Shown: positions 35,580 through 48,168 of the stretch, in pieces
How positions within the stretch are numbered: position 1 is the stretch's first letter
Layout of the letters: each line of letters starts with the position of its first letter
Source: Liolophura sinensis
Lineage: Eukaryota > Mollusca > Polyplacophora > Chitonida > Chitonidae
Direction of reading: 5' to 3'
NCBI RefSeq assembly: GCF_032854445.1
Contig: NC_088300.1
Location: 17,923,570 to 17,987,569, forward strand
DNA length: 64,000 nucleotides
Translations under genes and position numbers: made by a program
Notes under the pieces: model-generated
The model's input: the letters and a program-made list of their open reading frames with translations, nothing else
Told to the model about the DNA's origin: nothing
The model's database searches: none

Positions 35580-38500
35580 TTATGCATTCTCCTTCAAATC
35601 ATAGTCCCCCTTAGCACCTCTGTCCCTCGTCTTGGTTTTGTCCAGTCTTCCTGACCGGTGGGGCTTCGGACGACTTCTCTTACTCTGGCTTTTATCCTGG
35701 GGCTTCTTCACATTCAACAACGGGTGGATTTCTGCCAAAAGCAAACTGGTCTGTTACTAAGATCAGATGGTCAATGTACAAGATGCACATGTACGACAGA
35801 CAACCCATCATGTGCTGAGGGCAAGCAATTGTTACATACATGTGCTGGGCCAATTTTCAAACCCTGTAGTAATCTATCTCACTTCGCTTACCATCTATGG
35901 GAGCTTGAGGTAGATCCACATCTACTGGTTTAACTTTCTTTTTCTTTGGTACAGGCTGATCTGTTGTCTCCTTCCTCTTCCTCTCCTGGTGGACCTGACT
36001 CTCTTCTTGAGGCTAACACAAACAGATGCAGAATAACGACCAGAGATTTTCACTGACCCTTCTATTGGATACACCACGCAATGCACCATAGCAAACATAG
36101 ATTTCCACAGTCTCTTTTTGTAGCTTACGCTGCGTTCCGTAGCAGGCCTATGAGTCATATTTTAGAGTTCACGCTGTGTGAATCTTGTTCTTTCAACCTC
36201 ATGACTCGTATATATCATTCGTGAACTTGAAAGTTATCTGAAGTATCAAGTTTGTGACCTTCACCTTGGGAAGTTTAGCAAAGATTGCAAATGAGGAACA
36301 GGCCCATGAAAAGTATACTAAGATGTCAGCTAACCATTGTTAAACCTTCTCACCCTCTGTCCATGCATGTCATCGATATCACTGCAGTAAAACAACAACA
36401 TCAACGAGTTACTCACTGCCAGCAAGACAGAGGCATAAACTGCCTACACAGTTGCCATCTCATTTCGTAGGCATGAATGGCGAAACTGTCCGAATGATTC
36501 AGCCTAGTTCCTTTGACCAAATTCACAACAAAAAGGTGTTAATGAGGGTTACTGAAGGCAGCATTACACCCACAAGTATATATAGGCTTACCCAACAGCA
36601 ACAAAATTGGATCCTTAGATTATATTTATACTCTTGTGTGAATGATAGTGAATGAAGTTCAAACAATGTTGCTCTCAAGATTCAATAAACCATATTATCC
36701 ATCAAGTCAGAGAGACTTATTAAAGATATAACATTTTAAGACATTTTGCCATCTAGTGCATGGAAAACACTGCATTGCACAAGTCCCAACCACTAAGGTT
36801 TCCATCATATTTCCAAGCTTTCCTTCCTACTCACTGTTTCAGTGGGCATCTGTGGCCAGCCCTCTTCTGGCTCATCAATCTCTGGAGACACAGGCAAGAA
36901 CATGAGGGCCTGTTCATCTTCACCCTCTTCATCACTACAACAACAGCAATAACAACACTTACAATCATCAGCAACAGTTAAAACCTCCTCGTATACAAAG
37001 CAGACATCAAGAGGAATAACTGTGATGTTTGATGATAACCAGATGAGAAAAGTTGTGTACTCAGGACAATGATAGCAGACAGCTGGGGAGGGGGAGGGGG
37101 TGTTTAACTGTTACCTGCTCACAAAGGCTTGGATAGGTTCCACTGAAGTCACATCCACTTCCAAGTCCTCTTCATCCAAACCTGTATAATCAAAACCACA
37201 CATCAGTCCAAATACGCCTCACCATAAATTCAACATTTCTTAAATTAACATTTCTCTTTTTCGAAGTTAACTTTATAGAATTTATTTATTTCATTATGAT
37301 GTTTAACGCTGTACTAAAGAATTTTTTCACTCATACGATGGTAGTCAGGTATGCCAGATACCAAAAAATTTTCCTGACACAACTATTGTTGTGTCAACAA
37401 ATGCAGGAATTAAGCATAGAACCTCATTTATCAGAGGTTATAAATGAAAGCTTTAACTTGAACACAGATTGTTTCTGCTCTGTCTGACTGTACCTTTGGT
37501 CTCCTCTTTTTCCTTGTCCTCATCTTCGATATCAAACTCTGACTCTCTCTCTTCATACTCCACATTCTCGTCCAGCTCTTTGAAGTCTGGAGCAAAGGCA
37601 CTCCAGTTTTCCTGTTTTACACAAACAGAATACAGAGTTATATGAAATTGAAAGGCATTCTTAAATGTGCAAATCCCCTTCCTACAAAGGGACAATATGC
37701 TGCATTTTAAATCTGTCTCGTAATGAGCTATCTTGACCACCACCAAAACTTGAAGAAAATGTCCACAGCCTAAGGCTTGTGCGTAGACAAAATTTCATCC
37801 AAATCCCTACGTTACTTTTTCCACATTATTATGTTTGCTGACAAACAGACAAAGAAATGAAGGCTGAAACATAATCACCTAAGATGGAGGTAAAACATGT
37901 CAAATATCTATAACTATTACATGATCATAAAATGTTACATTGTAATAACAAACACAGACCATGTAATGCATGCTCCAGATCTCTAACCATAAGCCCTTAA
38001 CAAGTCGAGTACAATGATTAAAATATAAAACCTCCAGGTGTTGTTTGTTCATAACGGTGGTGAAGGTGGTATAAATTATGAATAATTAGCAAACATCTAC
38101 AAATCAACTGAAAAAAAAAAAGCATTTATTCAAGACTATTTCTCTTACAGGACGGTGGCCTGGCTAATGCATGGAGAAAAATTACACACAAACAAACCTA
38201 ATGACTAAGCTGTAGTCAACCTAGCAGGGTCAGATTTAAACAACAGATGATGGTTTATCTAAAAAATTTCAAATAGAATCCTTGCATTCCCAGATTTACA
38301 GCTCTTGGAGAACAAAGTTAAATTTTCATTTTGTAAAAAAATCTTAATACCTGTACAGGGCTGCAATTTTCAGATGGGAACCACAATTTTCTTTTATTTA
38401 CATGTAGGTATGGCTAAGTTTATCATTGTTAGACTAGGGGTGAGCTTACTTACAACTTGATTCTGTGCCCATATTGAAACCAGGCCACTGGATATAGAGC

Positions 38501-41500
38501 ATATGATTGGTCTGACAGGATGCCACTGAAAGCAAAAGGGTAACGTTTGACAAACACTGATGCAAATCAGTTAACATAAATGTACATGCTGGAAGGTATT
38601 GAAATATGTATTTGGTGCAAAACAGTTTGATCTGAAAAGTCTAGTGGAATACATTTGTCTCCATTTTTTGGCAATCCATAAAAGTACAAGTCTGAGTACA
38701 CTGACTGTTGGTTGAGAAATATGCGGATACGCCATACTCAAGACAGCTCAACCTACAGTCAGAGACCAGCACATTTGGCTAAATAGTGTGCAACAGGTAG
38801 GGGCCTGAATAACCACTTCTCCTACTTAGCTGGTCATATCCACATCATAGCATATCCCCTTCCAATTGCCACACAACTTTTTATCTTATGTCCAATACAG
38901 TATCATGTCTCCAGGTCATGTGGTACAGTCATGTTTTTAAGATGGCCGGCATGTATTTCAAATGGGTGAATACAATTTTGGGTACGTGCCTATAAGCAGA
39001 CTTTTTTTCTGTCTTTTTTTTTTTTTTTGTTTTTTAATTTTTTGGAATTGGGCTATATATAGTGCAATAATTTTGCACTATCTTAAATAAAGTTGACTAC
39101 GAAAAAAAAAAGTCCAGGGGTTTGACTGTTGGTGACGATTCAACTTTTCATGTGACCTAGTCAAACGACAAGACTAATGGTGGTTGTGTTCAAATAACTG
39201 GCAACAGTATGGCCTGGAGGCATTTTACGCGTGAAACTATACTTTCTTGGATTATCATTACAAAGTTTTGTGTGGCAATTGGAAGGGGATATGTTATGAT
39301 GTGGATATGACTAGTCAGAGGTAGGTGAAGTTGTTATTCGCGCCCCACCCTGTTCAGGGGTAGAAAGAAGAAAGACCTAAACAGCCACTACCATTTTTTC
39401 TGATGTGCTTGGTAACTCAATAAATTAGGTTTTAATCTGAAATTCTTAGATGGCCATGGGGTGCAACATGTTAAAGATACTGGAAACGGTATGTCAGGTC
39501 ACTCATTCCCCACAATATATGGTCATAAGGTAAACAGGCTTCGGGTGGTGTAAGCAAAATCATTTCAGGTTAAAGAGATAACTTCCATCTAATTGATCAA
39601 ACTGATAACATAGTGGAAATTTCGATTTTCTCAGTGTGAGCAATCATGCTTAATTTGAACTGCAACATCTTGGTTGTGAAACATCACAAAGACATAAAGT
39701 TATGTCTTATCGACGCATATATATTTAACCTGCCTGGTGTTGTCTTTTCTTTTATGAGCCAAAGAATAGTACATACCACAACATCTAATAACAGTTCTCC
39801 TTTAGTGCCATGGAGAATTTTCACCAAATTCCCAACACTCTTCTCCCAGATGTACAGAGCGTGCTGTCTCGCAGAACCAGCCACAATAAATTCCCCATCT
39901 CCAGAGAAACAACATTTCTTCCACAAAGTCCTGAAATCAAAGGCTTGCTCATGTGAGATCTGATTTTCACATTTCAACAACTTTGTAAGGGTCCACATAT
40001 ACATTATATTGCTGATAATCATAATATCTCCTTGTAGCAGCACTACCCTAATGCCGATGCTGACTCACTGAAGTATCATAACAAACTACACTCAACCTGG
40101 AACTCGAAAAACTCTTTCTGCCTGTATCAAGACAGTCCAAAGCTATGAACTCTTTTGTTCTGTCCTTTATTACATTGCAATTATCGGTGTATGTGTACTC
40201 ATAAAACACCCAGATAGTACACAAACACAGCAATGTCACATAAGAGAACGATGTGTTCTACTGAAATTTGGATCCTTTTGTGTACATTGTAGCTTGCCCT
40301 AGAGTGTCCCATTGCAAACACATCAAAACTGAACTCAGCATTGGTGAGGTTTATAGAAGGAGCAGCCCCAACAGAAAGCTACAGTCAGTCCAGCAGGAGC
40401 TGGATGTAAGCATTCAACTTCGCTGTCACTGAGACATGGTCTTTAGAACAATTTTGCTTGTGCTGGATTACTTTCTGACTGTACATGGGAAGATCTGGCA
40501 GCAACCTGCAGATGGTTGTAGGCTTCCCTGGCTTAACCCCACCATAATGCTGGCAGCCGTCATATAAGTTAAATTTTCAATTAAATGAAAAAAAAAATAA
40601 ATAAATAAACCTGCTGATCATCCACAGACTTAGAACACATTATTTTTACAGTAATACAAATACTTTACTATATCAATTTATCATTGAAAACCTACATATT
40701 GCTATAGGTCTAGTACCTACATCCAAAATCATATGGTTTCTGTACAGATAACCTACTTGTTATCTAGATCCTGTAGATTCTATACAGATAACCTACTTGT
40801 TGACTAGATCCTGTAGATTCTATACAGATAACCTACTTGCCGACTAGATCCTGTAGATTCTATACAGATAACCTACTTGCCGACTAGATCCTGTAGATTC
40901 TGTACAGATTACCTACTTGTTGACTAGATCCTTTAGATTCTGTACAGATAACCTACTTGTTGACTAGATCCTGTAGATTATGTACAGATAACCTACTTGT
41001 TGACTAGATCCTTTAGATTCTGTACAGATAACCTACTTGTTGACTAGATCCTGTAGATTCTATACAGATAACCTACTTGTTAACTAGATCCTGTAGATTC
41101 TGTACAGATAACCTACTTGTTGACTAGATCCTGTAGATTCTGTACAGATAACCTACTTGTTGACTAGATCCTGTAGATTCTGTACAGATAACCTACTTGT
41201 TAACTAGATTCTGTAGATTCTATACAGATAACCCACTTGCTGACTAGATCCTGTAGATTCTGTACAGATAACCTACTTGTTGACTAGATCCTTTAGATTC
41301 TATACAGATAACCTACTTGTTAACTAGATCCTGTAGATTCTGTACAGATAACCTACTTGTTAACAAGATCCTGTAGTTTCTCTACACACAACATACATGT
41401 TTCTGTACAGATAATGGTAACCTACTTGTTAACAAGATCCTGTAGTTTCTGTATAGGCTCTGGTTCTCCATCACGTCCACATGCTAACACCTCCCCACTC

Positions 41501-44500
41501 TCATACACACGGATAATTCTGTCAGCAGAGTTTACTAAAAAGCAACTGGAAAACAAATGGGAGTTACATAATTATTTGAAATAACTTCCACTCAGCACCT
41601 CTGGGTAGCAGCCCTCAAGATGAAAGAACAATTAATAGTATACCAATTGTACAAACAACTTTTTTTTGTTTCCATACATGTAAGTATGACATTACGCAGT
41701 CATGGAAAATTATGGTCAGGAAAGTCTGAAAATACCTTACCCTACCTCCAAATTACATCAGCAATCACTGGCTCTCATAAAATCAGTTGCTTCTTGCTTT
41801 TCAAATTTTGAATAAGAAAGTATGAAATCAGCCAATTAGAGGATAATTTCTATACCCGGACATACTAAAATGGATGTACACATTAACTTAACATAGGCAA
41901 AGGAACACTATTGGTAAACAAACTTACTTGCCTCTCCTAGCAAATTCTATAGATTTTATGGACGTGGCATTTAGCGTGCCTGTTGTAACACGGAATGATG
42001 CCACCAGCTCCATTGATGTCTCCTTGAAAACCAACACCTGCAACATAGAACAAATTCTCTTTCTAACTGTGGCGTGAATGCCGAAGGGTTTCTCAAAAGT
42101 GTCTTTAATTTAATGACCGAGTAGGGCATTTATTTTTTTTTTTTTTGGGCTGTGTCAGTTTCTCAGAGCTCGTCTTAAATCTCTCTGACAGGCATAACTT
42201 CTAAGACATGTCAAGAACGTAGTTTTGGAAGAAAATTGGAACTACTCAATGGAAAGTGGTAAAAAATGTAGATACAGCAAAAACAACACAAGCATGGAAG
42301 AAAGGTGGATAAGCGTGTGAATACTTCCCTGTTCCATATTTTGTAGCAGGTTACTGAAAAGTGGAAAATTTTTTACCCGTGGCTTATCACGGCGTCTATG
42401 GGTCAAAATTGCTATCATATTTGCAGTTTTTTTCATGGTCATGACTGGACTTTAGCCAAAGTACAGTCAAAAGTTGCAATCTGTCAATGGCATAGATTTG
42501 TTCAAACACTCACGCTACAGTAAATGAAATAGTATAGATGCACCAAAGCTAAAATGAATATCTGAAAACATTAAAATATGTTTCTTGCCAACATTGGAAA
42601 TCATCTGTTAGTTATGCACATATCCACAAGTATTACTTACATGCCAAATTGTTCTTTATATTAAAACAAACTTGTTACTATTACAATTATTAAATATTAA
42701 TATTACAATTTTTTGCCTCTTACATTCAAACTTGCAAATTTACATTTTACGCACTTACTTCAGTTGTTGCCTGACAATCCCTGCGGAATATAATTAGTAT
42801 ATTAGGCGCAATAAAGCCGAACAATCACATTTTCCAGATACAGCTTTGAGATCCCGACTTGTATACAGCAAAAAAATGTTGTATATTTCTATTTAACAAG
42901 TATAATTTGGTTACCCGTCCTTTGGCATTTCCTGTATATATGTAATCTCCTCTTCTATCAAATGATGCCACTATATTCAGGTCAGACTGTAAGCAGAGGA
43001 ACACAGAAAAATGACAATTTTTCCTCTCAAATTTACACAATAACGCTTCCTCTTAACAAGTAACAAACTATCAAAGCTCTGCAAAACACTTCTGTAAAAT
43101 TAAGATTGCATAGCAGAAAGATTTTAAAAAAGGCATTCAGAGAATAACGAGAGCTCACCTGATTGAACAGTTCATAAAACTGCACAATGTTCAAATCATG
43201 TGAGACTTTCAAATATTGACCTCTAAACTACAATAAAGTAGAATGTTTGACACTGTCATACACAGATATTATTCTGTAATAAGATAGTGCTAAGATCTTC
43301 CCATTAAATCAAAAAGAAGGGCCAATATTATTATACTATTACAGCTATAACTTTTTATCGTATGCATATGGACAGCAAAGCAGTGACTTAGTATGTTATG
43401 GAGTTGTATATCATCGTGGTGGTAAGAGACACTATGGGGAGTTCGTGCAAAAATTTATATCAGAGGTTTTTGATATGCAAATCATGAAGTGCATTGTTAA
43501 TCCATGTATTATGGGAGGCAAATACTACCCTGTGAATGCCTGAGGATACGTTGAGCTATGAGGTAAAAAAACTTCCTTGGTCTTTGATATGTAAATCTCT
43601 AACAACTGGCTATCTGTGTACTTTGGGTGGCCACTGCAACCCCAAAATTGATCAAAGATTTTAATCAAACTGTACCCCACTCTCCTTACTTCATTCAGGT
43701 GAGCTAAAAATTACTGTAAAAACGCTGTGACAACATTCTCAAGAAGCTATGTCAATGGTTATATATTAACTAGTTTCCAAAGAGTGACAAGTATAAACTT
43801 TAAACACAATATCAAAAATATAACCAAATTGTCTCATGCATGCCACTGATGTTAGTGTTACATCCTACCTCATCATCAAGGGGAATAACTTTGTGTGTAC
43901 TATTGAGGTTCATCAGCACAGCTGCATGTTTCATTGGACACACCAAAAACTTCGCACTGAAAACATAAAAAATGTGCCTCATTACTTGACATTTCATAAA
44001 CTGAATGATAATCTACACATATATCTAATAAGAAGAGACACTGGAAGAATGTAACTGCAAAACATATACGTACATTCTAATTTACAGGCTTCAAAAAACC
44101 TGAGTTTAGGTGTCAAAACATGTAGTACACATAATCTGCATAAAACTACCAAGAGTAATCTGTGATATAATACTTTACAAATCACAAACTCACAATGCGA
44201 CTAAAATGCAATATTTACAACAAATAAACTTTCAAATTCACAACAGAATCTGAGTTTTACAATGACAGTCCTCTACATAATACTATGTTCCTGTGACTTA
44301 TAAACAATCTTAATCATTCACACTGTAGCTCCATTGTATTGAAAAGATGGACGTACCTGTCACGTGGGTTGAACTGGACTTTGAGGATGGGGGAGGGAAA
44401 TCTGAATGTACGATCACAGTCCCCTGACACCACGTCCCACACTGATACAGTGTTATCTGTAGCCGCACTTAGCAATTTATGTCCATTTCTGTTCCAGCTA

Positions 44501-47500
44501 AGGAAAACAATAAATAACAATAAATACCTCTGAAATCTATCTGGGTAAAATTTCAGGAATGAGCGTTTTTTACAAACACTACTTCTCCTCTACTTTTCAG
44601 AGTCAGAAAGATTAGAAAGAATAATTATTCACACTAATGTCTGTAGCTAAGTTGAATGATTTCAATAAAATTTGAAAATGAGCTGTTTTCTGTAATAACA
44701 CTGAGCCTATTAAAGGAATAAATGAGTATCTCTTCACCTGATATATACAGTGTGTAGTAAATGTCTCACAAGGTTTGCAAACATCAGTTACACTAGTCAT
44801 ACTGCCAGCAATGTAACACAGTTGCTGAAGGGACAGACATAAAGAGATAAGCCATACAAGTGCATTCGTTCACATAACAACCTACCTGAGAGAGCAGACA
44901 GGGTGAACATGTGCACCAATCACCTTGGTAATGCCACGTGTCAGGAAATCCCACAAGACAATCCTTCCATCATTACAACCCACAGCCAGAAGTGTCCCTT
45001 GTCGGTTAAAGGAGCATGTTACTGCGATGCTCACACAGTCCAGGGCTCCATCAAAATCCTAAGTCCAAAGTTAAAAAACAACATCAATAACCTTCTCTAA
45101 CCTCCATTCAAAAACAAAAAGTAAATAAATCTGCAATTACAAAAACCAGCAATTTAGTACTGCTTCTTTATCACTTAAATATACTGAGTCCAGCCACTGC
45201 TAGGTAAAGGACTTTGGGTATGTCTGACAAATTATATCTAATTATCTGCTTCCCATACTATATCACCACATATTTTTGAAGCAAACTGTCTTCGGCAAGT
45301 TCTATATATTAGAATCAAATGCTTCACATTGCACTGCTTTAGGGCAGGACATAACATTCCAGTAATATATGGCATGGGGAGACTAGGTAACAAATGTTTC
45401 CAAAACCCATTTCAATGTCTCATCAAAAACAAAGTTCTTAGGGTTAAGGAGACAACCACGAATGGTAGGAACAAGTTATGATGGTAGTTTTGAAACAAGG
45501 TTTAATGGTCAAAGAAAATGAAAAAATTGGCCATTGAAGGAAGATTTTTTCTGTAGCTGTTATCCTCACCTCAGGGAAATTCTGTCCAAAGGATTCTGAA
45601 ACATTAAAGTAAGAAAAAAAGTTAGCTGTTTTTGTAAGCAGTTAGATATGTTTGATGTGATCTTAACCAGAACCAACAGTGGTATAATAACAGTGCGATC
45701 CCCTCGGCTAGGTACTGCTGACTGAGAAGATGTCAGGTAAGAAACACTACGGAGGCTGTAAGTGCAGATGGACAAATACAATGTCTAATTTTTCAGGCTA
45801 GCTGCATTGCTAACTCGCTGTCGTCTTTTCCGTGGTGATCTGAAAGTTTTTGCTATTGCTGCTGTGCTCAACTATATTGTGCATGATGTAACTTTCAGAA
45901 ATATTGCAAGAATGATGCATTGTGGCTAGACATTTAAATGCCTATGGCAAGAATAACAACAAATCAAGAGACCTGGTGAGACATTTGGATTGCTGACCTA
46001 CTCAAGCGACAAGTTATGTAAGATCTATACACCAGGCTGGGCAGCTAGCTACAGCAGGTATGTTAAGCAATGTCTACATATTGGATTTATCAAGAGTAAC
46101 CATCCAGGGAGGAAATTGATGACCTTGGTTGATGGGCTCATGGTGAGTCTCAGGGCAAGCATCTATAACGGGCCAAGTTAACTTTAGCAAGTTGTTATAG
46201 GGCCTATTAGAGTTACGAGTTCTCAGGAGTTCTGCGTGGGGGGTGCTCACGCATATACCGGAAGCTGGGGTTAGAACCCCGGTGGTACACGGCCTTCATG
46301 CAACCACAACTTCGGGCATACATGCGAGCGCCCCCACGCGAGAGTCCTGTGAACTCGTATCTCTCATAGGCCCTACATACCCACAGTATATAGTGTGATC
46401 ATATTACAACGCTGAGTAGTTCAATTAAATTTCAACAATTTCTGAAATTTACTTGCCTTAGCTTTTGATCACTAAGTTGAAAAATCCAGTCAGTCCATTA
46501 CACAAAGTACTTTGCCTCGTTTGCAGAATGAATTAACCTTTATTGAATCTGGGATATAGTTAGTTGCAGAATGTAACTCTTGGTATCGACCTATACAAAG
46601 TGTTTGGAGAGTTAAGGGGAATAACTGCTTCTACTGTGTCAGACTGACGGTAAACCACATTCACCGCAACTTCACACCCATTAAATCTTCCCTAGCATAA
46701 ATTTATGTCAACCAAGTGTTTCCCATAATCAACTAACCTGTTCTGAGTCTTGCCGAACCAAAAACGATCCACGACAAATTCAAAATATATATGTTTTCAG
46801 ACACTACACCCATTTTGATCACTTGTGCAAATGAATGAGACTGAAGTGCCATCTAATGACATGGGAAGTGAACCAGCCAAATGGACGACTAGACTTGCCT
46901 AGTCTTACTATAACAATTGCATTAGGTATTACCTCCCCTGAACGACCTTACTTTTTTCTAGGCTCAATCACATGACTTGTATGTATGACTATCAGAACGA
47001 AATATAGGCCACAGTGTGTGTAGTGCCTGAAAATGTATTTATTTTGTGAATTTTTGCGGTGGTCATGGATCCTTTTTGTTTCAGTGAGACTCAGAACAGA
47101 TTAGTTCATTATGGAGACCACTTAGCTGACATCGATTTTTGCTAGGGAAGATTTAATGTGCATGTGAAGATGCGGTAAGTGTTGCTTACCGACATCAGAA
47201 GCAGTTGTTGTGTGGGTCAATACCAAGAATTACATCCGCAACTAGGGAAATAGTTTGGTATACTAATTACTATATACCAGATTGAACTAAACACTGAGGG
47301 CACAACTCGCAATGCATGGCAGAAGTTCTACGAAAAATCAGGCTGTTCTTAGGCCTAATTACACACATTGCCACAATCAAAGTACCGAGTGCCAAAAGCA
47401 TTTGGTCACTCACAGTCAGGAGTGTATCTAAATTTACATTTGTCAGGTTGCTTCTGCTCAACATGGTGCAACAACAACAACAACAGCAGCAACAACAATG

Positions 47501-47634
47501 AGAATCAAGGACGAGCTTTGGAAGAGCTACAATGTTTTGACACCTTTGTAGACACAGTGACAGCACTCCAAACATTCAATAATGGAAAAACTTAACGATT
47601 AATTGGTAGGCATACCTAACAACTCCAAATTCAT
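35580..47634 (-). CDS. RBBP5: Retinoblastoma-binding protein 5, WD40 subunit of COMPASS (15 exons, 510 aa)
   Basis: RBBP5 is a core WRAD subunit; with WDR5, ASH2L and DPY30 it activates MLL/SET1 histone H3K4 methyltransferases in the nucleus. Exons in coding order: 47634-47616, 45595-45570, 45058-44886, 44497-44357, 43956-43869, 42986-42915, 42037-41928, 41545-41426, 39930-39777, 38525-38454, 37611-37494, 37181-37115, 36934-36835, 36012-35892, 35731-35580. Phases agree throughout and give 510 residues (human 538). The protein starts [18 protein letters not shown]40 beta-propeller follows ([72 protein letters not shown]). Then come the ASH2L/MLL activation segment ([29 protein letters not shown]), a WDR5-binding-type stretch ([13 protein letters not shown]) and a lysine-rich tail with HPLLNVK. 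The 19-nt first coding exon was found by matching MNLELLE plus a donor. Intron 8 carries a 40-bp array copied from the exon 8 donor. Divergent from the extracellular protein gene. Confidence 0.97.
38790..39355. mobile_element. Foldback element with inverted arms of about 90 bp (RBBP5 intron 9)
   Basis: The left arm (38790-38880; catatccccttccaattgcc and neighbours) is the reverse complement of the right arm (39267-39355; ggcaattggaaggggatatg) with few differences, and both continue out to 'caacaggtaggggc' / 'ccccaccctgttc'. The centre is poly-T/poly-A and low complexity without a transposase. This is the structure of a non-autonomous foldback or long-arm MITE, about 565 bp. Confidence 0.75.
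40459..40609 (+). mobile_element. Diverged SINE fragment (RBBP5 intron 8)
   Basis: The family body is recognisable ('gtacatgggaagatctggca', 'aacctgcagatggttgtagg', 'ccataatgctggcagcc'). The tail is shortened and ends in A-rich 'aaataaataaataaa'. It is antisense to RBBP5. Confidence 0.65.
40733..41425. repeat. 40-bp minisatellite copied from the RBBP5 exon 8 donor
   Basis: Sixteen units at an exact 40-bp spacing: 'cctacttg' (or cccacttg once) recurs from 40751 to 41351. Each unit matches the end of exon 8 plus its donor: on the coding strand CTACAGGATCT, then about a dozen bases ending AACAA, then gtaggt. The unit nearest the exon (41351) is the most exon-like: about 30 bp across the junction match the real border at 41426 exactly. 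Each unit also has a tgtacag or tatacag acceptor-like tag, so a 23-nt pseudo-exon with both splice signals is repeated. The array lies directly downstream of exon 8 in intron 8. Confidence 0.93.
46198..46375. mobile_element. 178-bp MITE with inverted ends of about 42 bp (RBBP5 intron 1)
   Basis: The left end tagggcctattagagttacg and following bases is the near reverse complement of the right end (cgtatctctcataggcccta). The inner part is GC-rich with a second short palindrome. A TA target duplication is possible at the edges. No coding capacity, so it would need an unlinked transposase. Confidence 0.75.
47469..47500. repeat. (CAA)n trinucleotide tract (RBBP5 intron 1)
   Basis: A CAA/CAG run that reads as poly-Gln, poly-Asn or poly-Cys in different frames. 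It explains short open frames at 47270-47595, none of which joins an exon of a gene. Confidence 0.85.
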
Positions 47635-48168
47635 CCTCTATAGCAGCATAAGTACGTTGTTAAAGCAGACGAGTTCAATAATATTCCTTGATGTAAACCA
47701 AGCCAGGGAGAAACGATTAATTTTGCTTATAAGACCAAATAATTCTGTTTTCTAGTTAAAAATCGAAAGTCATGAAAATGTAGCATCCTTAAAAGAAAGC
47801 ACCAAAAAGATAAGGAGATAATTTGGAACCTGTTATTTAACCATTATGTGTGTTATTTCAATCGATCGTTTATATACACAGAGTGCTCCCGTTGTAAATT
47901 ATTTGCCGCTCTTCTGTGTACGAGTCAAGCCTTCATGCTAAAGGTACGAGTTGTGAATTGGATGAAGTGTCAAATTACGATCTGTAGCATGTGCGTGTGT
48001 GGCTTTCCTTAGCCGACGTCTTTCCCATCAATCACAGTCTCTGTGGGCAGAGGAAGAGGGAGAGAGAGAGGGAGTTAGAACACCACGAGGAGTGGTACGT
48101 AAAACTTTCTCTCCAGTTAGTTAGGTTAATGTCGCAAGGCTCCAGCCGAGAGCGTGACCAAATCTGCA
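47635..48168. promoter_or_regulatory. Shared divergent promoter region of RBBP5 and the extracellular protein gene
   Basis: Start codons of two genes on opposite strands are 534 bp apart, so both 5' UTRs and promoters must fit here unless further upstream exons exist. A GA-rich tract lies at about 48050-48073. No clear TATA box was seen at a fitting place. Bidirectional use is inferred from the geometry alone. Confidence 0.5.

Noticed and set aside
47270..47595. Open frames with poly-Gln, poly-Cys and poly-Asn runs
   Set aside because: They come from a CAA trinucleotide tract inside RBBP5 intron 1; the frame MLSRSNLTN does not join RBBP5 exon 2 in the expected phase, whereas the exon at 47616-47634 does.
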